From Leucothrix arctica (GTDB taxonomy: Bacteria > Pseudomonadota > Gammaproteobacteria > Thiotrichales > Thiotrichaceae), in assembly GCF_003172895.1 (NCBI RefSeq), contig NZ_QGKL01000040.1:1-43996 (forward strand): a stretch of DNA of 43,996 bases. Direction: 5' to 3'. Positions 37,901 to 43,996 of this stretch are shown piece by piece. Made by a program: the position numbers and the translations under genes. The notes under the pieces are model-generated. The model did not search any database. It worked only from the letters and a program-made list of their open reading frames with translations, and was not told where the DNA came from. Positions within the stretch are counted from its first letter, which is position 1. Each line of letters begins with the position of its first letter.

Positions 37901-40900
37901 ATCATACATCTAGCACCATAGGCTCTATTTATAAAGGCGATGGTGAAATTATTGATGGAGATAAAGCATCTTTAGTGCTTAAGACTGGTATTACAGAAAG
38001 CCAGCATACCGGAGATGACGGTTTCTATCAGAAGGGCGGGAGTAATATTGATTACTTCATTAACTCTAATGGAGTCTTAGAAGATAGGGTAACGGGATTA
38101 CAGTGGCAATATTCATTCCCAAGAGAATCGTTTAGAAGTCAATTGCTCGCGAGTGATTATTGTTCGGTTATCTCGAGAGATACAGGCCAGGCAGGCTGGA
38201 GGCTACCCACTTATAAAGAGCTTGTGTATACGGTTGATAAGTCCGGTGGGGATCATGATTTTCCTATCTTCCAATTTGAAGCCCTAAATTACTGGAGTGA
38301 CATAACGTTTAACACTAATCAGGCTTTAATTCCCCTCATTTGTGTTAATGGAGACCGTATTGATACGAGCTATATTGCTGACTTATCTAGAAACGATATT
38401 GATGAAGTGGTCGTTGATGGTCAAAATGGATTAATGTGGCAGGATGATATTTCAACGACGACACATACTTCCGATTGGGTAAGTAGTATTGAATACTGTG
38501 AGGGGTTAGAGCATGCTGACTATTCAGATTGGCGTTTACCTAATATTAACGAACTGACGTATGTGCTTCCAAATACTGTTTTTGTTAATCAGACAGAAAT
38601 ACCAGATGAACCTTGGAACCCAACAGTAAGTTTCAGAAATCCTTATTGGACTTCAACCCCTAATTACCAAAACAGTGATCAAGCATGGGCAATGGAGAGC
38701 TCTAGCCCCTCAAGCTATCGTTTCAGCAAAAGTGATCAAAACTATGTGCGCTGCGTAAGAGATAACTTACAGTCAGTTCGGAGTCCTTATCGCTTTGATG
38801 AGAACCGAAAGCATATTAAGACGGTTGATCTCGATACTGGCGTGACGTTGACAACGTTTGCTTACGATGAAAATGGCCGTTTAAGTACAATGACGGACCG
38901 TTTTGGTGACACAGTAACGATCAACCGTGACTTCACAACAGGCCAAGTGACGTCTATTACCTCTCATGATGGCTATGTGACTGAGCTGTCCATTGGTTAT
39001 GATAATAATAATCTGACTCAGGTAAGTTACCCTGATGGAACTTATTATCAGTTCATCTATGATGAAAAGTCGTTGATGACAGATGAAATTAAGCCTAATG
39101 GGTATACCTTCCTCCATCAATTTGACGAAAATGGACGTGCTGTACAAACCAGTGACCCAGAAGGAGGTGTTTGGGATTTCTTTAGTAATAGATTACTTGA
39201 TGGCAGTGTTCAATATGGCTATTCAACATCGGAGTCAAATACTTATCAAACAGTACGTACCATCCTTGATAACTATGATGTTCAAAAAGTAACAACGGAT
39301 ACCACTGGCACTGAGTTCATTAATGTGAAGCAAGCGGATGATTTAAAAGAGTCATCGCAAAGCTGCTCTATAGAAACTGTTGTTGATAGTGTGATTGACA
39401 GTAAGACGAAAGAAGAAATTCCAAGTCAAATCACGATTACTTTACCTAGTGGTTTAGAGCACATAACCGAAGTTACAAAGACCTATGCTGAAAATGGTGC
39501 TGACACAAGTAAGCAAACCATTACCATGAGCATAAACGGTAAAGTGGGTACAGTTCATAGTGATTCTAAAACAGGTATTTCAACAGTCACTTCCGCTGAA
39601 GGTCGCACCTTTACCTCTTATGCCGATCGAGAAACACTGTTGTTACAGTCGACACAAACGCCAGAGTTGCTAGATACGGCTTACACGTATGATAGCCGTG
39701 GTCGAGTAACCACCGTGACGACAGGCGATCGTACAACCACGTATTATTATGATGATGCAGTGAGTAAAGGCAAAGTCACCTCGATTATTGCGGCAGATGG
39801 TCTCTCGACTGATTATGAATACGACTCAATGGGCCGTGTGAGTAAAGTTACTTATCCTGATGGTCATAGCACGCAAAATAGCTATGATAGCCAAGGTAAT
39901 CTGAAAACCTTAGTCATCCCAACACCTGCGACACACAGCTTTGCACATAATAGTAATGACAATGTCACGAGTGAAACCACTCCGCTTAACGAACAGACAG
40001 AGTACAGCTATGATCGTGATCGGAGACTGACGCAAATCAGACTGCCTTCGGGTGACTTGATTAGTAATACCTATAGCGGAGGCTTGTTAACGCGAACAGC
40101 AACCCCTGAAGGTAATATTGATTACACCTATGAGTGTGGTGCCAAGGTTGGTTCGGTGACTGAAGGTAGTGAGAGTGCTTCATACAGTTACGACGGCAAC
40201 TTAGTGACCGACATCAGTTACAGTGGTGTCTTAGATGAAGTCATCTCGCAAAGCTACAATAACGATTTTAGAGTCACGGCGTTGAACTATGCGGGTAACG
40301 CATCTACCTTTGCCTACGATGATGATGGTTTGATTATTGAAGTGAATGGTTATTCCATTTTCCGCAATCTTCAGAATGGTTTACCAGAAGCGCTAAACAA
40401 TGGTGTATTCAGCCAGAATCGAAGTTATAACGGTTATGGTGAAACAGAAAACGTCAGTACCACCGTGAATGATGAAGCGGTTTATGACTACACCTTAAGT
40501 TATAACGACATTGGCCAAATCACGGCCAAACAAGAAGTACTGGACAATGGCAATGTCAATGAGTATGACTACACTTATGACAATAAGCGTCAGCTCGTTA
40601 ATGTTGCTCTGAATGGTATGGCGGTTGAGCAGTATAGTTACGATGCGAATGGAAACCGCACCACACACAGCAGCACGCAACGCGGTATTTCAAACCAAGG
40701 GTCTGTTTATAACGTAGGAGATCAGTTGCAAAGTAGTGGTGATACAAGCTATGAATACGATGCAGATGGTCAGCTCAGTAAAAAGATAAACACGAACGGC
40801 ACCACAAGCTATCAGTACAGTTCGCAGGGTCGATTACTACAGGTAGAAACCCCCAGCCAAATGATTAGCTATTTGCATAACGCGTTCGGTAATCGTGTGG

Positions 40901-42369
40901 CGAAGCGAGTGGATGGCGTCATCACTGAAAAGTACCTATGGTTGAATAAAACCCTGCTGCTAGCCACTTACGATGGCAGTGATAATCTGAAGCAGCGTTT
41001 TGAATACGCGGACGGTCATGTACCCAGCAGTTTTGTTCAGGACAACCAGACTTACTATATCGTCACCGACCACTTAGGTACGCCACGCGCTATCACTGAT
41101 AGTACAGGTGTGGTGGTTAAGCGTATGACATACGATAGTTTTGGTAATGTGTTATCTGATACTAACCCAACACTGACTATTCCATTTGGCTTTGCAGGTG
41201 GTCTTCAAGATGTTGATACGGGATTCGTTCGTTTTGGTTATCGAGACTATGATCCAGAGACTGGACGTTGGACTGCAAGAGATCCGATTGGTTTTGCGGG
41301 TGGTGATAGTAATCTTTATGGCTATGTACTGAATGATCCGATTAACTTTGTGGATCAGGATGGTTTATTGCCTAGTCTTCCGCAAGGTCTAGTTGATTTT
41401 GCGGCTGGTTTTGGTGATGCAGTTTCATTTGGTGTCACTGACTGGGTTCGAGATAAGATTGACGTTAACTCTTCAGTTGATAAGTGCTCTGGTTCTTATG
41501 GTGCTGGTGCAATCACTGGCGCCCTTGCCAGTATCCCTAGGGGAGGCGGGTTAAAGTTAGCGGCAAGACGGTCATGCAGTTTCGATGGAGAAACGGAAGT
41601 ACTGACCATTGATGGCTATAAGAAAATCAAAGATATTACTGAAGAAGATATCGTTCTTAGTCGAAATGAAGTGACAGGCGAACATAGTTTTGAATCTGTA
41701 CTAGCACAATACAGCAATGACTATGAAGAGACTGTTTATATTACCATTAAGGATATTGAGTCAGAACAGGTACAAGTGATTACCTCGAATAAGATTCATC
41801 CGTTCTTTGTTAAATTGTCATCAGAGCGAGGAGAAGTTCCAGCATCATCTGAAGGCCATGATTATCAAGGAATTATTGAACATGGTCATTGGGTTGATGC
41901 GAGTGATTTAAAAGCAGGGTACTTATTATTAAATGATGATAAAACCTTTGCCGAAGTCGTTAGTGTTAGGATTGAAGGCGAAGCACTTGAAGCGTATAAC
42001 TTAACGGTTGATCAAACGGCGACTTTCTTTATTCGGGGAGCAGGTAAAGGTGGGGCGGTTTGGGTTCATAATTGTCCTATCAGACCACCTGCAAAAAGAT
42101 TGGGTGATGTTTTTGGAGTAGGACCAGAGGGTGCTAAAGATGCTCTTAATAAGCTAGAAAGAGGGGAACTAAATATTCCTTCAGATCTAACCAAAGCAGA
42201 CTTATTAGCCTATAGAGAGTTAGCTATTAACGCAATTTCTAAACAAAGAGAAAGGGCTTCCAAGGAGCCATCACGAAAACGCTATGAGCAGTCAGCAAAA
42301 ACAGACTCTGTTCAGGGGTATAGATTGAAAATAATAAACCACTTACTAATAAAATCAGGATTAAAATAG
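31981..42369 (+). CDS. giant secreted RHS/YD-repeat polymorphic toxin
   Basis: The 3,462-residue protein starts best at ATG 31981, before the signal peptide (residues 1-36, ending PAVSNA); a GTG 69 bases upstream is possible. In order: four Ig-like FWY modules (about 37-416), TSP3-like calcium repeats (416-530), two DUF1566-like domains (537-833), three PKD domains (834-1095), a CAP-like domain (about 1170-1355), a BIG2-like domain, a carboxypeptidase-regulatory-like domain and an EF-hand-like stretch. The RHS N-terminus follows (about 1800), then a second DUF1566-like pair (2009-2264), YD repeats (2269-3017), the RHS core (RYDPETGRW-type motif and DPIGFAGG, near 3100), a Hint domain (Cys3199 to Asn3364) and a 98-residue tip. 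The YD shell probably encloses the tip, which Hint cleavage releases. The role is inferred from family. Confidence 0.85.
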   Translation: MSLPFRTALTLRSCLTLFFVYLLSLIIFLIPAVSNADWPQAIQDNVSVVGNQSLVVSVLDNDVGEGLELISVNEGTTQGGSASINDDNQSITYQAAAGFTGTDSFWYNFRDTQGRENATQVLVEVASDGPVKPVEWPDAQSDSSETTLDQAIDIEVLSNDVGVNLKIILVNTSTVNGGVASISTDEQRIRYIPPTGFIGTDEFWYNFEDHWGRVNAAKVTVEVTSEELVKPIEWPAANEDLIDAVIDTTTIVSVLENDIGSGLILTSVNTSTVKNGSASLSEDKLKIVYIPPQSYIGDDEFWYVFSDSWGRTNAAKVVITVKPDYSAWPSAVADYVETNKNNSLLIPVLDNDVGEELQLVTVNTFTTGSGQAKIEEAGISYTPAIDFIGTDSFWYSFEDAQGRKNSTQVFVTVLDVTDTDEDGISNSVDTDDDNDGVPDIADAFPLNADETIDTDNDGIGNNADTDDDQDGVLDTADAFPLDETESVDTDNDGMGNNADNDDDGDGFLDQVELTAGTDPLNPSSRPVSNEPIRSSIIPQTGETTVFQEFDDGSIRAGVERSYTRNDNSETVLDNITGLIWQDNEDVKELELSWDDASSYCQNLTLANISDWRLPEKYELLYLVDHSRDARDARDQLLDDEFMNMYRDDGYSTPAYYHWTNDVSTYSGTRYALEVGFLTGVLVQTRVATTNHTRCVSGNTTYAPNIRHFSDDLAVDVNSKLMWQDDITVVDNKVSWSDAITYCENLELGGVNDWRLPNVNEGHSIIGGSAYSLFSNRHSYTNFSNKPYWWTSNEHRSRSGEALVFYSVTGSYKQFYDYKIRTNYVRCVRDYKEPVIIWEGDSTITQGESITLDGSASYDQDGTIVSYRWFNRTLFETISTEQTATVNNLPAGEHEIYFEVTDNHGLSNATVFILTVLTDQRLNTSPIADVGSDQTVFIGNAITFNAGNSSDSDGSITSYEWKEGGTVLSNSISFTKNDLSVGTHEIYLTVTDNEGATSTDSLTVTVVPILNEPPVADAGSDQVIIYGTSVTLDASNSLDPDGSIVSYEWKDGGALLSSDVSFTTDELSEGLHEIQLTVTDNNGATNTDSINITVNTQPIEYELQVCPVNQVIDDSAFVDRYPDENIAWIGANYSDVLEIKKAFNNARLVDNSVFQYLEMPSQAVWDGMSLQEKGLYLINSERTARGLKPYEGVSQNIVDVATQYSDYIRENNQVIGHYNDGNSPVQRLRQDSAIEANGSFQGWENVYSVYGASGLPVATEEVVRAIYYWTYIDKYPLSGPSWGHRSLILQKGLDDDSGSFGQEGLIGLGVSIGAYDPSNLNPSYTGAVVTLNLFDPLSGWDHSGTITVNVDGAQLCNDYAALEIDESQVSLDGLVSLEIASADIYLTPNSSEQVQVMAVLEDGSRLDVSHVAELTPDFRSVISIEAGNIVALRYGSVYVSAKVNNVVSNRVLVVVKDKGDTTNLTGTYAESYQDYIPSNASISHYDPKAFSLLTGFVKDRNGLPLSDVNMSVLNAPEYGSIKTDDDGKFVLTVEAGSRQLVYQKSGYLTVHRKQNAASNNWAVLDDVILLEVDSKQTQIDLSENTPQTHVSTLVTDEFGSRATTLVFNGISSATVKSTDGTNRVLTDFFVRATEYELPQSMPADLPAESAFTYCSELQIPGVRDDEVVTFDQPVVMYVDNFLNFNVGEIVPIGYYDRNDGEWKASDNGVVVKLLDTSGNGLVDGLDLNDDGIADDLNGNGETADEVVGIDNYQVGKTYWRGSFDHFTPWDFNWPYLPPTDAVAPSEVKAESSKEDKEDMECVATNSYVKPYPQAFHEDIPVTGTGLTLHYSSQRTAGYEHKINFQMSGDSIPSSMTQMIARLEIGGNVYEETFAPEANKKVEFIWDGKDPSGQRVEGAVRGTLNIGYKYQAEYSSAGAITTSAELSSFETAWAQLGSNTTGITGRDDFISWKSSFIDVQNTYDNQLAEGWSLSNHHTSSTIGSIYKGDGEIIDGDKASLVLKTGITESQHTGDDGFYQKGGSNIDYFINSNGVLEDRVTGLQWQYSFPRESFRSQLLASDYCSVISRDTGQAGWRLPTYKELVYTVDKSGGDHDFPIFQFEALNYWSDITFNTNQALIPLICVNGDRIDTSYIADLSRNDIDEVVVDGQNGLMWQDDISTTTHTSDWVSSIEYCEGLEHADYSDWRLPNINELTYVLPNTVFVNQTEIPDEPWNPTVSFRNPYWTSTPNYQNSDQAWAMESSSPSSYRFSKSDQNYVRCVRDNLQSVRSPYRFDENRKHIKTVDLDTGVTLTTFAYDENGRLSTMTDRFGDTVTINRDFTTGQVTSITSHDGYVTELSIGYDNNNLTQVSYPDGTYYQFIYDEKSLMTDEIKPNGYTFLHQFDENGRAVQTSDPEGGVWDFFSNRLLDGSVQYGYSTSESNTYQTVRTILDNYDVQKVTTDTTGTEFINVKQADDLKESSQSCSIETVVDSVIDSKTKEEIPSQITITLPSGLEHITEVTKTYAENGADTSKQTITMSINGKVGTVHSDSKTGISTVTSAEGRTFTSYADRETLLLQSTQTPELLDTAYTYDSRGRVTTVTTGDRTTTYYYDDAVSKGKVTSIIAADGLSTDYEYDSMGRVSKVTYPDGHSTQNSYDSQGNLKTLVIPTPATHSFAHNSNDNVTSETTPLNEQTEYSYDRDRRLTQIRLPSGDLISNTYSGGLLTRTATPEGNIDYTYECGAKVGSVTEGSESASYSYDGNLVTDISYSGVLDEVISQSYNNDFRVTALNYAGNASTFAYDDDGLIIEVNGYSIFRNLQNGLPEALNNGVFSQNRSYNGYGETENVSTTVNDEAVYDYTLSYNDIGQITAKQEVLDNGNVNEYDYTYDNKRQLVNVALNGMAVEQYSYDANGNRTTHSSTQRGISNQGSVYNVGDQLQSSGDTSYEYDADGQLSKKINTNGTTSYQYSSQGRLLQVETPSQMISYLHNAFGNRVAKRVDGVITEKYLWLNKTLLLATYDGSDNLKQRFEYADGHVPSSFVQDNQTYYIVTDHLGTPRAITDSTGVVVKRMTYDSFGNVLSDTNPTLTIPFGFAGGLQDVDTGFVRFGYRDYDPETGRWTARDPIGFAGGDSNLYGYVLNDPINFVDQDGLLPSLPQGLVDFAAGFGDAVSFGVTDWVRDKIDVNSSVDKCSGSYGAGAITGALASIPRGGGLKLAARRSCSFDGETEVLTIDGYKKIKDITEEDIVLSRNEVTGEHSFESVLAQYSNDYEETVYITIKDIESEQVQVITSNKIHPFFVKLSSERGEVPASSEGHDYQGIIEHGHWVDASDLKAGYLLLNDDKTFAEVVSVRIEGEALEAYNLTVDQTATFFIRGAGKGGAVWVHNCPIRPPAKRLGDVFGVGPEGAKDALNKLERGELNIPSDLTKADLLAYRELAINAISKQRERASKEPSRKRYEQSAKTDSVQGYRLKIINHLLIKSGLK
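41575..42075 (+). other. Hint (intein-like) autoprotease domain of the giant RHS protein
   Basis: The domain begins at Cys3199 (RRSCSFDGETEVLTIDGYKK) and ends in AVWVHNC, where Asn3364 and Cys3365 form the expected cleavage boundary. Block B, VITSNKIHPFFVK, keeps Thr and His, and the late AYNLTVDQTATFFI is typical of pretoxin Hint domains. The N-terminal Cys, block-B His and terminal His-Asn followed by Cys are all present, so self-cleavage is likely. That would release the C-terminal tip. This follows from known PT-HINT toxins and has not been shown here. Confidence 0.8.
42073..42366 (+). other. C-terminal toxin tip of the giant RHS protein, unrecognised
   Basis: The last 98 residues after the Hint boundary (CPIRPPAKRLGDVFGVGPEG, then KLERGELNIPSDL and KADLLAYRELAINAIS) form a small basic domain rich in Lys and Arg, ending in LKIINHLLIKSGLK. 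The position after Hint and directly before a small coupled gene is that of the variable toxin in polymorphic toxin systems. I recognise no nuclease, deaminase or ADP-ribosyltransferase motif, so the activity is unknown. The high positive charge would suit a nucleic-acid target. Confidence 0.6.
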
Positions 42370-42371
42370 AG

Positions 42372-42797
42372 ATGATTTTTGTCACTTTTAACCCATTAGA
42401 AATTCATCAGATTGAAGGTGTTCCTAATGTTAAAATAGAAATAGCTGGTGATATATTTATTGATGTTAATCAAAAATCTATTGATGCTTGCAAGTTTGAT
42501 GGTTTTTTGGGGTTTTATGATTGGTTGATAAATAGCAGTGATGATGTCATCGGAGTATACTTAATGCTAGCTGATCATTCGAAAAACATTCTTTCTTATA
42601 TTTCCGGTTTTGAAAACATTTCCATCGAAGCTGATGGGTCGGGCGTGTTTATTTTCTTCTCTGAAAATAAGGATTTTGATGAAAGTAGATCTAATTCTGA
42701 GAGTTTTGGTTGTAATAGATTGTATACGACTGAAAGTGGTCAAATAGCAATGTCATTTGAGTTACCTGAAGTAGGAAGAGTTGTTGGTTATAAATAA
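42372..42797 (+). CDS. candidate immunity protein for the RHS tip
   Basis: The 141-residue protein begins 2 bases after the stop of the giant rhs gene, with AGAG before the ATG. It is acidic (many Asp and Glu), as often seen in immunity proteins that block basic toxin tips. It has no signal peptide or membrane segment, so it acts in the cytoplasm. It is hydrophobic and strand-rich in pattern (VKIEIAGDIFIDV, SGVFIFFSEN, IAMSFELPEVG). I recognise no immunity family. The function is inferred from position and from its translation being coupled to the toxin gene. Confidence 0.65.
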   Translation: MIFVTFNPLEIHQIEGVPNVKIEIAGDIFIDVNQKSIDACKFDGFLGFYDWLINSSDDVIGVYLMLADHSKNILSYISGFENISIEADGSGVFIFFSENKDFDESRSNSESFGCNRLYTTESGQIAMSFELPEVGRVVGYK

Positions 42798-42852
42798 TTC
42801 GAAACACTATTTTCAATTAAACAGAAGAGATAAGCTCGGGTTTTTTGTTTGA

Positions 42853-43151
42853 TGGCACTGAGTTCGTTAATGTTAAGTAAGCGGATGAGTTAAAAGAATC
42901 AACTCAAAGTTGCTTGGTGGAAATCGTGATTAATAGTAAGACAAAAGAAGAGATTCCAAGTCAGATCATCATAATTTTGCCGAGTGGTTTAGAGCACATC
43001 ACCTAAGTCACAAAGACCTATGGTGCCGACACAAGTCAGCAAACCATTACTATGAGTACAAACGGTAAAGAGGCTCGGTGCATAGTGATGCTAAAACAGG
43101 TGTTGCAACAGTCACTTTCGCTGAAGGGCGCACATTTACCGCGTATACCGA
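42853..43151 (+). pseudogene. rhs remnant, broken
   Basis: This stretch aligns with about 39308-39632 of the giant rhs gene but is decayed. A CAA codon has become TAA (42878-42880), a GAA has become TAA (43004-43006), about 12 and 9 bases are missing in two places, and a one-base deletion near 43073 shifts the frame. The remnant begins about 55 bases after the immunity gene and stops at the junction with a pheS-like piece. It is a leftover of an older rhs cassette, not a gene. Confidence 0.85.
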
Positions 43152-43152
43152 C

Positions 43153-43251
43153 CCAGTGCGTGTTCGCTACATGGGAAAAAAGGGGCTACTGACAGACCAA
43201 CTAAAGCAGTTGGGTCAATTGCCTCCAGAAGAGCGTCGTGAAGCAGGACAA
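43153..43251 (+). pseudogene. pheS: embedded fragment of pheS (phenylalanyl-tRNA synthetase alpha)
   Basis: Thirty-three codons read [20 protein letters not shown] and then [13 protein letters not shown], followed by TAA. This matches the N-terminal region of bacterial PheS, for example E. coli VRVEYLGKKGHLTLQMTTL and RELPPEERPAAGA. It is fused in frame to the preceding rhs remnant and lacks the rest of pheS. It is therefore a displaced fragment of about 100 bases, presumably copied from the genomic pheS gene during a rearrangement. Confidence 0.85.
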
Positions 43252-43257
43252 TAAAGC

Positions 43258-43378
43258 TATTCCAACACCTGCGGCACATAGCTTTGATCGTGATCGCAGA
43301 TTGACGCAAATCAGACTGCCTTCGGGTGACTTGATTAGTAATACCTATAGCGGAGGCTTGTTAACGCGAACAGCAACC
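43258..43378 (+). pseudogene. rhs remnant with internal in-frame deletion
   Basis: The stretch matches 39916-40104 of the giant rhs gene, with an internal deletion of 69 bases. The deletion joins AGCT at 39937-39940 to AGCT at 40006-40009, so it removed exactly 23 codons by recombination between a 4-base repeat. It ends at AACC, after which 44 unrelated bases precede the next rhs copy. Confidence 0.8.
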
Positions 43379-43422
43379 TATAGTGGTCAAGTGAAATTGG
43401 CCATAATGTCTCTCTGCAGTAT
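43379..43422. other. 44-base bridge of unrelated sequence between two rhs remnants
   Basis: The bridge (beginning TATAGTGGTCAAGTGAAATT) matches neither flanking rhs position. Its AGTGGTCAAGTGAAATTGGC core recalls the terminal sequence of some IS3-family elements, so it may be the scar of a lost insertion sequence. This is only a resemblance. An in-frame TAA at 43404-43406 lies within it. Confidence 0.3.
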
Positions 43423-43996
43423 TGGATGATGGCAATTTCAATGAGTATGACTACACTTATGACGATAAGCGTCAGCTCGTTAATGTTGCTTTGAACGGTA
43501 CGACGGTTGAGCAGTATAGTTACGATGCGAATGGAAACCGCACCACACACAGCAGCACGCAACGCGGTATTTCAAACCAAGGGTCTGTTTATAACGTAGG
43601 GGATCAGCTACAAGGTAGCGGTGATACCAGTTATGAATACGATGCAGATAGTCAGCTAAGTAAAAAGATAAACACGAACGGCACGACAAGCTATCAGTAC
43701 AGTTCACAGGGTCGATTACTAGAGGTAGAAACACCCAGCCAAATGATTAGCTATTTGCATAATGCTTTTGGCAATCGTGTGGCGAAGCGAGTGGATGGCG
43801 TTATCACCGAAAAGTACCTATGGCTGAATAAAACCCTGCTGCTAGCCACTTACGATGGCAGTGATAATCTGAAGCAACGTTTTGAATACGCGGACGGTCA
43901 TGTACCCAGCAGTTTTGTTCAGGACAACCAGACTTACTATATCGTTACCGACCACTTAGGTACGCCTCGCGCTATCACTAATAGTACAGGTGTGGT
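43423..43996 (+). repeat. second copy of the rhs C-terminal shell, cut by the window edge
   Basis: These 574 bases align without gaps to 40541-41114 of the giant rhs gene (constant offset 2882). Counting by eye I find about 32 mismatches, or about 94% identity, and most are third-position, silent changes. The reading frame stays open from 43407 to the end of the window. The copy encodes the last YD repeats and the start of the RHS core (YLWLNKTLLLATYDGSDNLK). It is probably an orphan cassette with its own tip beyond the window. It lacks an obvious start, since a TAA lies just upstream in frame. Confidence 0.9.

Noticed and set aside
42826-42848. T-run after the immunity gene as an intrinsic terminator
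   Set aside because: CTCGGG before the T-run has no good pairing partner upstream.

Overview
The window is a chromosomal segment of a gammaproteobacterium with moderate to low GC. The gene content (msrPQ, ileS-lspA, birA-coaX, lexA, rpoZ-spoT, tonB-yqgE-ruvX-pyrR-pyrB-pyrC', yicC) is typical of the class. Two blocks, birA-coaX-SPOR and tonB-yqgE-ruvX-pyrR-pyrB-pyrC', have the order known from Pseudomonas. The large secreted repeat proteins would suit a Thiotrichales-like marine lineage such as Leucothrix, but that placement is inference; no rRNA or other phylogenetic marker was tested.

Layout. 1-3.2 kb: a DUF2058 gene and mscL on the plus strand, then a minus-strand run of a secreted SPOR protein, rluE and gmk, followed by a 458-base gap. 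That gap carries a minus-strand intrinsic terminator with no coding gene upstream of it, so I propose an unidentified small RNA. 3.2-6.1 kb: two tandem paralogues with a regulator-like N-terminal domain and a TPR-like C-terminus. 6.1-12.7 kb, mostly minus strand: a Gln-rich lipoprotein with a putative lysozyme-like domain, msrQ, msrP, a small Cys-cluster protein on the plus strand, lspA and ileS. 13.0-15.6 kb: two secreted proteins built from a distinctive Ig-like module. 15.7-18.8 kb: thioredoxin-like protein, birA, coaX, a SPOR protein and a short sirohydrochlorin-chelatase-type protein. 18.8-19.0 kb: a 6S RNA gene on the minus strand, with promoter and closing stem visible. 19.1-20.9 kb: lexA and an exported ankyrin protein. 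20.9-23.8 kb, minus: coaD, spoT, rpoZ. 24.0-31.8 kb: hemH, lpxL, tonB, yqgE, ruvX, pyrR, pyrB, pyrC' and yicC, closely packed with several overlaps.

31.9-44.0 kb is the accessory region. A 10.4 kb gene encodes a protein of about 3,460 residues: signal peptide, four Ig-like modules, a calcium-binding repeat stretch, DUF1566-like pairs at two places, three PKD domains, a CAP-like domain, a long YD-repeat/RHS shell, an RHS core, an intein-like Hint protease and an unrecognised 98-residue C-terminal tip. A small gene 2 bases downstream is the likely immunity gene. After it come broken rhs remnants containing a short piece of pheS, then a well-preserved second copy of the RHS C-terminal shell that runs off the window and is about 94% identical to the first.

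The most noteworthy items are the giant polymorphic toxin with its new-looking tip/immunity pair, the rhs graveyard with the embedded pheS fragment, the Ig-like module shared by three secreted proteins, the candidate small RNA at 2.85-3.05 kb, the 6S gene, and a SpoT whose synthetase motifs look degraded while its hydrolase motifs are intact.
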